NCBI GenBank assembly: GCA_023231445.1
Contig: JALNVF010000036.1
Span: forward strand, 1-24,621
DNA length: 24,621 nucleotides
Source: Treponema sp.
GTDB taxonomy: Bacteria > Spirochaetota > Spirochaetia > Treponematales > Treponemataceae
Direction: 5' to 3'
Positions 14,904 through 22,075 of this stretch are shown here, in pieces. The translations under genes were made by a program, and so were the position numbers. A model generated the notes under the pieces. It saw nothing but the letters and a program-made list of their open reading frames with translations, had not been told where the DNA came from and searched no databases. The first letter of the stretch is position 1. The number at the start of each line of letters is the position of its first letter.

Positions 14904-17399
14904 CTATTTTTCCGGATTGAAACTTACCGTACGTAAAATATCTCCGAACACACCCGCTGCCGTAACGCCCGCACCTGCACCGTATCCGCGTACAGTTAGC
15001 GGTATAGGATTATACCGTTCCGTATGGAACACGAATGCGTTCTCGCCTCCCCTGACTCCGTAAAGCGGATCATCACGTCCAACTTCAAGCATACCGACGC
15101 TGTATGTACCGTTCACTATTGAGGCTCCCATACGAAGGACCTTGCCTTCCTTCTTCAAACCAGCGATCTTGTTTCTGAAATAATCGTCAATCTGCGGAAG
15201 TTTTGCCATAAACTCGTCAATAGAACCCGTTGAATCGAATGAATCAGGAAATACTTTGTACAGTGTTATATCATCAAGTTCTATATCAGCACCTGCTTCA
15301 CGGGCAATAATAAGCGCTTTACGGGCAACATCCATACCATTAAGATCATCCCGCGGATCAGGTTCGGTAAAACGGAGTTCCTTCGCTTCTTTTACAGCCT
15401 GACTGAACGGGATATCCTCGTCGAGCCGCCCGAAAATATACGAAAGCGATCCTGACATAATTCCCGTAAATCCTATAAGCTTGTCGCCGCTTTTGAACAG
15501 ATTCTGCAGTGTATCAATAATCGGAAGTCCTGCACCCACGTTCGTTTCATACAGAAAACGGCGGCGCATAAGATTGGCCGTTCTGCGCAGTTCATGATAA
15601 TATTCTATTTTCATCGAATTTGCACGTTTATTCGGCGTTACAACGGACATACCGGCTTTGAACAGATCTACATAACGCTCCGGCAGGTCGTATGAAGCCG
15701 TACAGTCGACAAAAACAGGATTAAGCGGTTTTGTTTCCTTAACGAATTTTATGATCTCATCGACGCTTGACTTAATATTTGACTTTCTGACATCATCACG
15801 CCAGTTTGTAAGATCAAGTCCGTCCGCATTCATTATCATACCGTCAATGGTTGAAATGGCCATAACCTTTATATCAACGTTTTCTGAAAGCAGTTTGTCA
15901 TGCTGTTCGCGGATCTGATCAATAAGCGTACCACCTATTGTACCTGCACCGAATGCAAAAACTTCAATAGATTGGGCAGTATTAAAGAAAAACCGGTGGG
16001 TAGCCCGCACTGCCGTATCACCGTATTCACCACGGATAACACAGGAAATACAGCGCTCGGACGACCCCTGCGCAATCGCCAGAATATTTACATCCTGCGA
16101 TGCAAGCGCCGCAAAGAACCGTGACGCTACGCCCCGTTTCTTTATCATATTGTCTCCAACGATTGAGACAATTGCGCAGTTTTTGTGTACCTCAACAGGA
16201 TTGACGACACCGTCCCGTATCTCAAGGTCAAACTCGTTTTTAAGAGCGTCTACCGCACGGTCAGCCTCTGCATCCCTGATACAGAAAGAGATAGTATATT
16301 CCGATGAAGACTGTGTAATGAGCAGTATAGATATAGACGCCCGCGAAACGGCTTCAAATATTCTGCTTGCCATTCCGCTTCTGCCGCGCATTCCCGTCCC
16401 GCTTACGCTGATCATTGCTGTATTTTTGAGACTCGAAATACCACATACATCACCAACACTTTTTTCACTTTCAAACGGTCCCCGTCCGATACGCGTTCCC
16501 CGCGCTTCAGGATGGTGGCTGTTAAGACTCCAGGCTTCTATATTCTTTGCGGCAAGCGGTGCAAGCGTTTTCGGATGAAGTACTTTGCTCCCGAAAAAAG
16601 CAAGCTCTATAGCTTCTTCGTAACTCATGTCGTCCACAAGAATCGCATCCTTTACTACACGCGGATCCGCTGTATATATACCGTCTACATCAGTCCAGAA
16701 TTCGACTTTCGTTACACCGAGAGATGCGCCGATGATAGCTGCAGAAAAATCCGAACCGTTACGACCGAGAAGACCGGGCACCGGCTGACGGCCAGTCCCG
16801 CCTGTCCATGAACAGACAAATCCCGGGAAAAGAAGAATATGCGTCTGTGTCTGACTTTCACCATCACGGAACGGAAGGACAGCTTCAGCACATTTCGTAT
16901 AATCAGGATCACCTTCCTTCTGAGTTCCTGTGGTAAAGATAAATTTCCGTGAATCAAGCAGAATCACACTCTGTTTTTTCGCAAGCAGCACAGCTTCCAT
17001 AATAGGAGCAGAAAGCAGCTCTCCCATTCCCATAATACGGCAGTGAATCGTATCCGGACATTCACCGAATGAAACGCAGCCGGTCAGGAGTTTTTCGTAT
17101 TCAACGAAAGCTGGTTCCAGATGCTTCATAACTGAATCAGCATCAAAGCCGGGAAGCTTCGACTGAAGTTCCGCACATATTTCTGCATGCACGTTACGGA
17201 GATTCTGTATAAATTTATCCGGCTGAGTACCGGAAACACACGCATCAATACTTTCCTGCAGCCCGTTGGAGACCCCTGCAACCGCAGAGACAACAACACT
17301 TAACCGGTTAGAACGGGCACGGCCTACAATAATATCTGCCGAAGCAAGGATGCGGCGTGCGCTTTCCATCGATGTACCGCCGAACTTTAATGTAATCAT
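14904..17399 (-). CDS. thrA: Bifunctional aspartokinase / homoserine dehydrogenase
   Basis: Catalyses the first and third steps of the aspartate pathway leading to threonine, methionine and lysine/diaminopimelate. At 831 residues it is close to E. coli ThrA. The aspartokinase domain (about 1-300) starts KFGGTSM and contains FPGFVCS and GRNGSDFSAA. Two ACT repeats follow at about 320-470 (SVSGTGMRGRSGMASRIFEAV; SIVGDNMIKKRGVASRFFAAL). The homoserine dehydrogenase domain begins with the nucleotide-binding FGAGTIGGTLID near 485 and includes VTPNKRANS and FTGIMSGSLSYIFGRLDE. AAGGAG stands 8 nt before the ATG. First gene of the operon with the DAHP synthase fusion and ilvN. Confidence 0.95.
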   Translation of the reverse strand: MITLKFGGTSMESARRILASADIIVGRARSNRLSVVVSAVAGVSNGLQESIDACVSGTQPDKFIQNLRNVHAEICAELQSKLPGFDADSVMKHLEPAFVEYEKLLTGCVSFGECPDTIHCRIMGMGELLSAPIMEAVLLAKKQSVILLDSRKFIFTTGTQKEGDPDYTKCAEAVLPFRDGESQTQTHILLFPGFVCSWTGGTGRQPVPGLLGRNGSDFSAAIIGASLGVTKVEFWTDVDGIYTADPRVVKDAILVDDMSYEEAIELAFFGSKVLHPKTLAPLAAKNIEAWSLNSHHPEARGTRIGRGPFESEKSVGDVCGISSLKNTAMISVSGTGMRGRSGMASRIFEAVSRASISILLITQSSSEYTISFCIRDAEADRAVDALKNEFDLEIRDGVVNPVEVHKNCAIVSIVGDNMIKKRGVASRFFAALASQDVNILAIAQGSSERCISCVIRGEYGDTAVRATHRFFFNTAQSIEVFAFGAGTIGGTLIDQIREQHDKLLSENVDIKVMAISTIDGMIMNADGLDLTNWRDDVRKSNIKSSVDEIIKFVKETKPLNPVFVDCTASYDLPERYVDLFKAGMSVVTPNKRANSMKIEYYHELRRTANLMRRRFLYETNVGAGLPIIDTLQNLFKSGDKLIGFTGIMSGSLSYIFGRLDEDIPFSQAVKEAKELRFTEPDPRDDLNGMDVARKALIIAREAGADIELDDITLYKVFPDSFDSTGSIDEFMAKLPQIDDYFRNKIAGLKKEGKVLRMGASIVNGTYSVGMLEVGRDDPLYGVRGGENAFVFHTERYNPIPLTVRGYGAGAGVTAAGVFGDILRTVSFNPEK

Positions 17400-17442
17400 A
17401 TATTTGTTGCTCCTTAAGGAAATTCAGTATATATAATATTCT

Positions 17443-17471
17443 ATAATAACAGAAACATTCATACGACTCAA
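17443..17471 (-). promoter_or_regulatory. Predicted promoter of the thrA operon (SD-led)
   Basis: Minus strand: TTGAGT (17471-17466), 17 bp, TATTAT (17448-17443). Transcription should start near 17436, leaving a leader of about 36 nt that contains AAGGAG 8 nt before the ATG. A closer TATACT (17431-17426) is an alternative -10 with a poor -35. The SD lies in a short palindrome (TCCTTAAGGA). No leader peptide or attenuator fits in this short space. Confidence 0.5.
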
Positions 17472-17495
17472 GAGAGAATCAGAACACCATTCCAG

Positions 17496-17524
17496 TTGAC
17501 CCCGGACAGGGAAATCAGTATATT
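17496..17524 (+). promoter_or_regulatory. Predicted leaderless promoter of the gene at 17532
   Basis: TTGACC (17496-17501), 17 bp, TATATT (17519-17524), 7 nt, ATG at 17532. The boxes match consensus at five of six positions each, and no Shine-Dalgarno is present. Confidence 0.65.
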
Positions 17525-17531
17525 GCAGAGT

Positions 17532-17996
17532 ATGCGTCAGGTTGAAAAATTACGATACGGGTTGTCCGTGCTCATTTTCATCTTTCTCTGCGCCCAGTCA
17601 TGCTATATAGTCGGAAAAGCAAATTTCTGGAAATCTGTATCTGAACAGACACGAGAATCGTATCTGTCGTCCGGCAGTGACAGTCTGCTGCCTCTTTCTG
17701 AATGTTTTTCAGACGCTCATTCAGGTTTTTCGGACGATACACCATCTACACTTTTCTTTTCTGCTTCTGCAGTACATCTGTTACAGAAACCCTTAAAAAC
17801 ATATGAACGTTATCTGTCTTTCTTTTCCCGCGGTCCTGAAAGTATAACAAAATATCATAGATCAGTTATTGCAATTCAGACCGTAAAAAAATTCCTTTTT
17901 TGTTCTTCACCATTTTTCTATTTTTTTATAAGGAATTACTATGGATTCAGAATTTCATGGCTGGCTTCTGCCCTCTTCTGTCACATCAGAACTTGA
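17532..17996 (+). CDS. Small membrane-anchored hypothetical protein, C-terminus uncertain
   Basis: The ATG at 17532 follows a well-spaced promoter. The protein (154 residues in the open frame) has one hydrophobic segment at about 9-27 (YGLSVLIFIFLCAQSCYIVG), then a serine-rich region. I know no family. As written, the frame overruns the EIIA-like gene by 56 bp. A single-base deletion in the 7-A run at 17885-17891 would instead end the protein at the TAA at 17929-17931, 9 nt before the next ATG and next to its Shine-Dalgarno. The natural end may therefore be there, and this copy or assembly may carry a frameshift. I treat the N-terminal 117 residues as more reliable than the tail. Confidence 0.45.
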   Translation: MRQVEKLRYGLSVLIFIFLCAQSCYIVGKANFWKSVSEQTRESYLSSGSDSLLPLSECFSDAHSGFSDDTPSTLFFSASAVHLLQKPLKTYERYLSFFSRGPESITKYHRSVIAIQTVKKFLFCSSPFFYFFIRNYYGFRISWLASALFCHIRT

Positions 17997-18384
17997 AGAC
18001 GGGACCGATAAAGATATTTTAGACCAGCTTATCCGGCTGCTTGAAAAAACAGGTTGCGTAACCGATAAAGAGCATGTATTAAATGATATTATTGCACGGG
18101 AAAAAACCGGGAGCACTGAAATATGCAGCGGAATTATTGTTCCTCATGCAAGAAGCTCCGGAGTATCTTCTCTGTGTACGGCCGCAGGAATTGTCAATCA
18201 CAAAACGGTCTATGTGATGATAGTCTGGCCCATAGATACAGCACCATGCCTGAAACGGCTTTCGGCTCTTATTGAAATTCTTCTGAATTCAAAAACTGAC
18301 CATGCCCTTCTGGCAGCTGAAAATAATATCGATGTATATAACTGCCTTACTGCAGGTCTGAAACAACACGGCATAACCTGCTGA
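17941..18384 (+). CDS. PTS EIIA-like (PtsN/fructose-type) phosphoacceptor protein
   Basis: A 147-residue protein that fits a single PTS EIIA type-2 domain. The key segment is TEICSGIIVPHARSSGV with His69 at the position phosphorylated by HPr in this family. Upstream, LDQLIRLLEKTGCVTDKEHVLNDIIARE matches the helical start of such domains. No EIIB or EIIC domain is attached or adjacent, so a regulatory role like that of PtsN is more likely than sugar uptake (inference). AAGGAA at about 17930-17934 precedes the ATG by about 6 nt. It is probably co-transcribed with the genes at 17532 and 18398. Confidence 0.8.
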   Translation: MDSEFHGWLLPSSVTSELEDGTDKDILDQLIRLLEKTGCVTDKEHVLNDIIAREKTGSTEICSGIIVPHARSSGVSSLCTAAGIVNHKTVYVMIVWPIDTAPCLKRLSALIEILLNSKTDHALLAAENNIDVYNCLTAGLKQHGITC

Positions 18385-18397
18385 CAGGACAGAAATT

Positions 18398-18745
18398 TTG
18401 TCTCCCCGCCGTCTGGTATCTGTACTTTTCTTTTCTCTGACGCTTTACTGCATAGTCTGCAGCGCCTGTGTATCAGCCGAATTTTATAAAGACAGTTACG
18501 CCGGCAAAGACGGAGCAGTCCTGAATACCGGACAAAATACATTCATCCCACTTGTAATAAGTGATTCAGGTTCCGGACAGGCCAGAGTGACCGGATTTCA
18601 AAAAAAATTTACTGCCGGTCCGGGACTTTTCAGCTTCTATAAAACCGTATCTGAACAGCCCGTTTCCACCGTATCTGCGGCCGTCTGCCGCCATTCTTCC
18701 AACAAATATCTTAAGCGCCTTATCATACTTCAAACGCTGGTATAA
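18398..18745 (+). CDS. Putative exported protein, possibly frameshifted
   Basis: The frame starts at a TTG with an AGGA 8 nt upstream, 13 nt after the EIIA stop. Residues 1-28 look like a signal peptide (LVSVLFFSLTLYCIVCSACVSA, cleavage near VSA-EF). The mature part (FYKDSYAGKDGAVLNTGQN) matches no family I know. An 8-A run lies at 18600-18607. A one-base slip there leads into a second open frame up to about 18816 with a plausible sequence (PYLNSPFPPYLRPSAAILP and SYFKRWYKSLKHH), longer and more protein-like than the present C-terminus. The gene may thus be disrupted, in keeping with the decayed SecA piece just downstream. Confidence 0.4.
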   Translation: MSPRRLVSVLFFSLTLYCIVCSACVSAEFYKDSYAGKDGAVLNTGQNTFIPLVISDSGSGQARVTGFQKKFTAGPGLFSFYKTVSEQPVSTVSAAVCRHSSNKYLKRLIILQTLV

Positions 18746-18780
18746 ATCTCTCAAACACCATTTATCAATATTTTCTCAAT

Positions 18781-19231
18781 TTGTCGTATGCTACGGTAAA
18801 CGAATATCTGGCAAAACGTGATGCTGAATGGATGGGCAGGATCTATCACTTTCTGGGAATACGCACCAGTGTTATTTATGCCGGGATGAATACTGCAGAG
18901 CGGAAAAATTCATACAGCTGCGGCATCACGTACGGGACAAACAGCGAATTTGCATTTGACTACCTCTGGGACAACATGCAGTATTCAGTCGGTAATATAA
19001 ATACCGTTACTTTCTGCAATCGACAACGAATGGGCAGACCATCTGGAATCACTCGATTCACTAAAAGAAGGTGTTTATTTACGAACTTATGCACAGAAAA
19101 ATCCGGTTGTCGAATTCAAGACAGATGCTTCTGAAATGTTCAATAAAATGATGGAAAATCTGGAAAAAACGGAAAGTGAACTTGAAAAAAATGCAGCTGT
19201 CACTGAACATACGGCAGGCAACCTGTTATAA
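18781..19231 (+). pseudogene. SecA relic: two fragments joined by a large internal deletion
   Basis: From 18790 to about 19005 the frame encodes the SecA nucleotide-binding-domain segment: TVNEYLAKRDAEWMGRIYHF, then CGITYGTNSEFAFDYLWDNM (intact SecA has DYLRDNM). From about 19010 to the TAA at 19229-19231 a different frame encodes the SecA C-terminal scaffold: AIDNEWADHLESLDSLKEGV followed by YLRTYAQKNPVVEF. In full-length SecA these segments are roughly 580 residues apart, so about 1.7 kb has been lost at the junction near 19005-19015. The Walker A region and N-terminus are absent. Just before the first fragment, GTCGTA-TGCT-ACGGTA looks like the usual VVTV codons interrupted by four extra bases. 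It cannot make a working translocase; intact secA must be elsewhere. The pyk promoter lies in its tail. Confidence 0.85.
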
Positions 19232-19232
19232 T
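19204..19232 (+). promoter_or_regulatory. Predicted promoter of pyk
   Basis: TGAACA (19204-19209), 17 bp, perfect TATAAT (19227-19232). The -10 box overlaps the stop codon of the SecA relic. Transcription should start near 19239, giving a leader of about 20 nt with a GGAGG Shine-Dalgarno (19248-19252). Confidence 0.6.
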
Positions 19233-19258
19233 ATATTACTGTGACACGGAGGTTTTCT

Positions 19259-21055
19259 ATGGCATCACGTAAAACAAAAATTGTCTGTTCAATGGGCCCC
19301 ACAACAAATACTGATGATATAGTCATCAGAATGATTCAGGCGGGAATGAATATTGCACGCTTTAATTTTTCTCACGGAGATCACGCCGGCCATAAAGAAA
19401 TGATGGAACGTGTAGCACGCGCATCAAAAGCAACTGGTATATCTGTTGCATTCATGATGGATACAAAAGGTCCAGAAATCAGAAGCGGAAATGTTGAAGG
19501 AAACGGGAAAATTACCATCAACAAGGGCGACACCGTACTTGTTGATGCCGGAGGCGGCTCCGTAACACCAGTAAAAGGAACAGAACCCGCTCATATATCG
19601 CTCAGCTGGAACGAGCTTCCTGTGCGGGTGACACCGGGAATAAAAATACTAATTGCCGACGGGCTGCTTGAGCTTGATGTAAAATCCACAGACGGGAAAA
19701 CGGTCACATGCGAAGCAGCAAATACGGCGGTGATAGGCAGCAAAAAAAATGTCAATCTCATCGGTATCCATGCAGGACTTCCGATTATGAGCGAACAGGA
19801 TAAAGACGATATCAGATTCTGCGTCGGAATGAACTGCGATTTTATTGCAGCAAGTTTTACCAGTTATGCAGGTGAAGTTCATGAAATCAGACATTTTCTT
19901 GATTCCCTCGGTTCAAATATGAAAATCATCGCAAAAATTGAGAATGAAGAAGGACTTGACAATATCAGAGAAATTGCGGAAGCCGCAGACGGCATTATGG
20001 TCGCCCGGGGAGATCTTGGTGTACAGCTCCCGACAGAACGCATACCGCTCGCACAGAAGCACATCATTGAAGAATGCCGGAGAGCGGGTAAACCGGTTAT
20101 TACAGCCACACAGATGCTTGATTCCATGATTATAAACCCGCGCCCCACCCGTGCGGAACTTACCGACGTTGCAAACGCAATATTCGACGGTACTGATGCA
20201 GTCATGCTTTCCGGAGAAACGGCAAACGGCGCATATCCTGTAGAATCCGTAGAAACAATGGCACGTATCGCCAGGACGGTTGAAGACAGTGATGAATACT
20301 GCAGACGCATCAAGGCATCTGTCCCCGAAGCAGAAAGTGACATAACGATCGGCCGCATAATGGCACGCATGGCTTATGAAACAGCCGACAGAACAAGGGC
20401 AATGGTTATTGTTGTTCCCACAATGAGCGGCAACACTGCACGCATGATAAGCACGTTCCGCCCGGAACAGGCAATCCTTGCAGTCACCCCCGACGCGCAG
20501 GTCCAGAGACAGCTTCTCCTGAACTGGGGCGTTTTTCCGCTCGTCTCACCGATTGCAGACGACAGCGAGGAAATGGTGCAGAATGCCGTAAAAATAGCGC
20601 TTGATGCAGGGTTTGTCCACCAGAGCGACCGTATTATTCTTTGCGCCGGCATTCCGCTGGCAAGCCCTATTCCTGTTAACACAATAAGGGTGCTGCTGGT
20701 CGGCAACGTGCTGGCACGCGGAAGGACAGGAGGATACGGAGATATGAGCGGCGGACGCATGACCGGACGGATTATCCGTGCATCAACGCCTGATAACGCA
20801 CTCATGCTTCTTCGTCACAAAAGCGCTGAAATTCTCCTTTGTCCCAACCTTACGGAAGACTGGATCCCCATTCTGCGCATAATCGACGGCGTCGTATGTG
20901 AAGGCCAAAATGAAATTTCCGCCGAAGCTATGAAATTTGTAAACCAGAATCTTGTATGGATATCAGATGCAGGAAAAGCGGTCCATACGATAGAAAACGG
21001 TCTTACTGTTACTATCGATGCAAGAGACCTGCTTGTATACGAAGGAAAACTATAA
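19259..21055 (+). CDS. pyk: Pyruvate kinase with C-terminal extension
   Basis: Pyruvate kinase makes ATP and pyruvate from phosphoenolpyruvate, the last step of glycolysis. The ATG at 19259 is chosen because GGAGG stands 6 nt upstream and the protein then begins MASRKTKIVCSMGP as expected. The catalytic part (1 to about 475) contains NIARFNFSHGDH, MMDTKGPEIRSG, IIAKIENEEGL with the catalytic Lys, GIMVARGDLGVQLP, ITATQMLDSMI, PTRAELTDVANAIFDGTDAVMLSGETANGAYP and MSGNTARMISTFRP. At 598 residues it is longer than the usual 470; the last ~115 residues resemble the PEP-utilising swivel domain of some bacterial enzymes (ending TVTIDARDLLVYEGKL) but lack the TSHAA phosphohistidine motif. The next gene's promoter overlaps its 3' end. 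Confidence 0.95.
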   Translation: MASRKTKIVCSMGPTTNTDDIVIRMIQAGMNIARFNFSHGDHAGHKEMMERVARASKATGISVAFMMDTKGPEIRSGNVEGNGKITINKGDTVLVDAGGGSVTPVKGTEPAHISLSWNELPVRVTPGIKILIADGLLELDVKSTDGKTVTCEAANTAVIGSKKNVNLIGIHAGLPIMSEQDKDDIRFCVGMNCDFIAASFTSYAGEVHEIRHFLDSLGSNMKIIAKIENEEGLDNIREIAEAADGIMVARGDLGVQLPTERIPLAQKHIIEECRRAGKPVITATQMLDSMIINPRPTRAELTDVANAIFDGTDAVMLSGETANGAYPVESVETMARIARTVEDSDEYCRRIKASVPEAESDITIGRIMARMAYETADRTRAMVIVVPTMSGNTARMISTFRPEQAILAVTPDAQVQRQLLLNWGVFPLVSPIADDSEEMVQNAVKIALDAGFVHQSDRIILCAGIPLASPIPVNTIRVLLVGNVLARGRTGGYGDMSGGRMTGRIIRASTPDNALMLLRHKSAEILLCPNLTEDWIPILRIIDGVVCEGQNEISAEAMKFVNQNLVWISDAGKAVHTIENGLTVTIDARDLLVYEGKL

Positions 21056-21061
21056 TATTTT
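21033..21061 (+). promoter_or_regulatory. Predicted leaderless promoter of the ZnuA-like gene
   Basis: TTGTAT (21033-21038), 17 bp, TATTTT (21056-21061), 6 nt, ATG at 21068. A better -10, TATAAT at 21051-21056, overlaps the pyk stop but has a poor -35 and would leave an about 4-nt leader. Either way there is no room for a Shine-Dalgarno. Confidence 0.45.
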
Positions 21062-21067
21062 AAACAT

Positions 21068-21994
21068 ATGTCTTCCGTCAAAAAAGTTTCAAAAAAACTG
21101 ACCGCACTCACAGGCGGTCTGTGTATGTTTTTTTTATCTTCAGGCTGTTCAGAAAAAAAAGCAGCAGACACCTCTCAAAAGACCGTAAAAATTGCGGCAG
21201 CGTTTTATCCACAGTATATAATGTGCCTTAACATTACACAAAACATATCTGACGTTGAACTTACTCTTTCCGTTCCGTCCGGCACATTTCCACTTTCTGA
21301 TTATCAACTCTCAAGAAAAGATCTGGCAGAAATTTATGCATGTGATATTTTTGTCATCAACGGTGCAGGAATGGAAAATTTTCCTGCACAGGTACTTACA
21401 TTAAAAAAAAGCAGGCTTATTGCTGCTGCCGGAAATTATCCGCTCATAAACAACAATCCGTATGTATGGTTGTCGCCTGCAGGCGCGTGTTATGAAGTGC
21501 AGCGGATAGCTGACGGTCTTTCAAACCTTGACTCCCTTCACGCATCACAGTACAGGACCAACGCAGAAATATATGAAAAAAAACTTACTTCACTTTCAAA
21601 CGAAATGCGCAAGGCGCTTGCAGTTTATAAAGGAACCAGCATAGTAACGCTTTATGAACCTGTCAGATACCTTTCAGACGAATTCGGTCTGAACATTCTT
21701 TCTGCCATAAAATACTGGCCAGAGACAGAAGCAGACAAAAAAGGTCTTACTGAATTCGTACGCCAGATAAAATCTGCTCAAAAAAACAGCAGACATATCT
21801 GTCTTTATGCAGAACAGCAGTTCCCCGTTTCTGTCGGAAAATTAATCGAAACAAAAACAGGACTTATTGTACATAAAATCGACCCATGCATTTCCGGTCC
21901 GCTTGTTCCGGATGCATATATAGACGCACAGGAAAAAAATCTTTTTATATTTGTACAGTCTCTCTCCGGCTGTTATGACGACGGAGACAATTGA
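21068..21994 (+). CDS. ZnuA/TroA-like substrate-binding lipoprotein lacking metal-ligand histidines
   Basis: A 308-residue protein with a signal peptide and lipobox-like FFLSSGC, predicting lipidation at Cys27. The body follows the cluster A-I metal-binding protein pattern: VKIAAAFYPQYIMCLNI near 40-56, LSRKDLAEIYACDIFVINGAGMENF at 81-105, PYVWLSP at 131-137, IVTLYEPVRYLSDEFGL at 192-208, YAEQQFPVSVGKLIETKTG, and IDPC at 271-274. In ZnuA/TroA proteins three histidines bind the metal; the aligned positions here appear to be Leu76, Tyr132 and Tyr196, while the fourth acidic ligand (Asp272) remains. No ABC ATPase or permease gene is adjacent. It may have changed ligand or function. The fold assignment is confident; the ligand is unknown. 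Confidence 0.8.
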   Translation: MSSVKKVSKKLTALTGGLCMFFLSSGCSEKKAADTSQKTVKIAAAFYPQYIMCLNITQNISDVELTLSVPSGTFPLSDYQLSRKDLAEIYACDIFVINGAGMENFPAQVLTLKKSRLIAAAGNYPLINNNPYVWLSPAGACYEVQRIADGLSNLDSLHASQYRTNAEIYEKKLTSLSNEMRKALAVYKGTSIVTLYEPVRYLSDEFGLNILSAIKYWPETEADKKGLTEFVRQIKSAQKNSRHICLYAEQQFPVSVGKLIETKTGLIVHKIDPCISGPLVPDAYIDAQEKNLFIFVQSLSGCYDDGDN

Positions 21995-22024
21995 TACACG
22001 TACAGCACATAAACAGTTTTTTTC

Positions 22025-22053
22025 TTGTAATTCCGTACATCCCGCTATATGAT
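22025..22053 (+). promoter_or_regulatory. Predicted promoter of the DUF104-like gene
   Basis: TTGTAA (22025-22030), 17 bp, TATGAT (22048-22053). A leader of about 15 nt with AAGGAG 8 nt before the ATG follows, so this is an SD-led unit. Confidence 0.55.
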
Positions 22054-22075
22054 TAAAATAACAAGGAGATCTAAT

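Noticed and set aside
16150..16578. Antisense open frame inside thrA
   Set aside because: Mirror of conserved aspartokinase and ACT coding sequence, no start signal and no recognisable product.
17400..17436. Attenuator or leader peptide before thrA
   Set aside because: The leader is only about 36 nt, with no codon run of regulatory amino acids and no terminator; the TCCTTAAGGA palindrome has too small a loop to form a strong hairpin.
19879..20370. Antisense open frame inside pyk
   Set aside because: Complement of well-conserved pyruvate kinase codons; low-complexity Ser/Ala/Ile product with no start signal.
21965..21990. CTCCG/CGGAG inverted repeat near the end of the ZnuA-like gene as terminator
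   Set aside because: Short stem with a long loop and no T-run directly after it.
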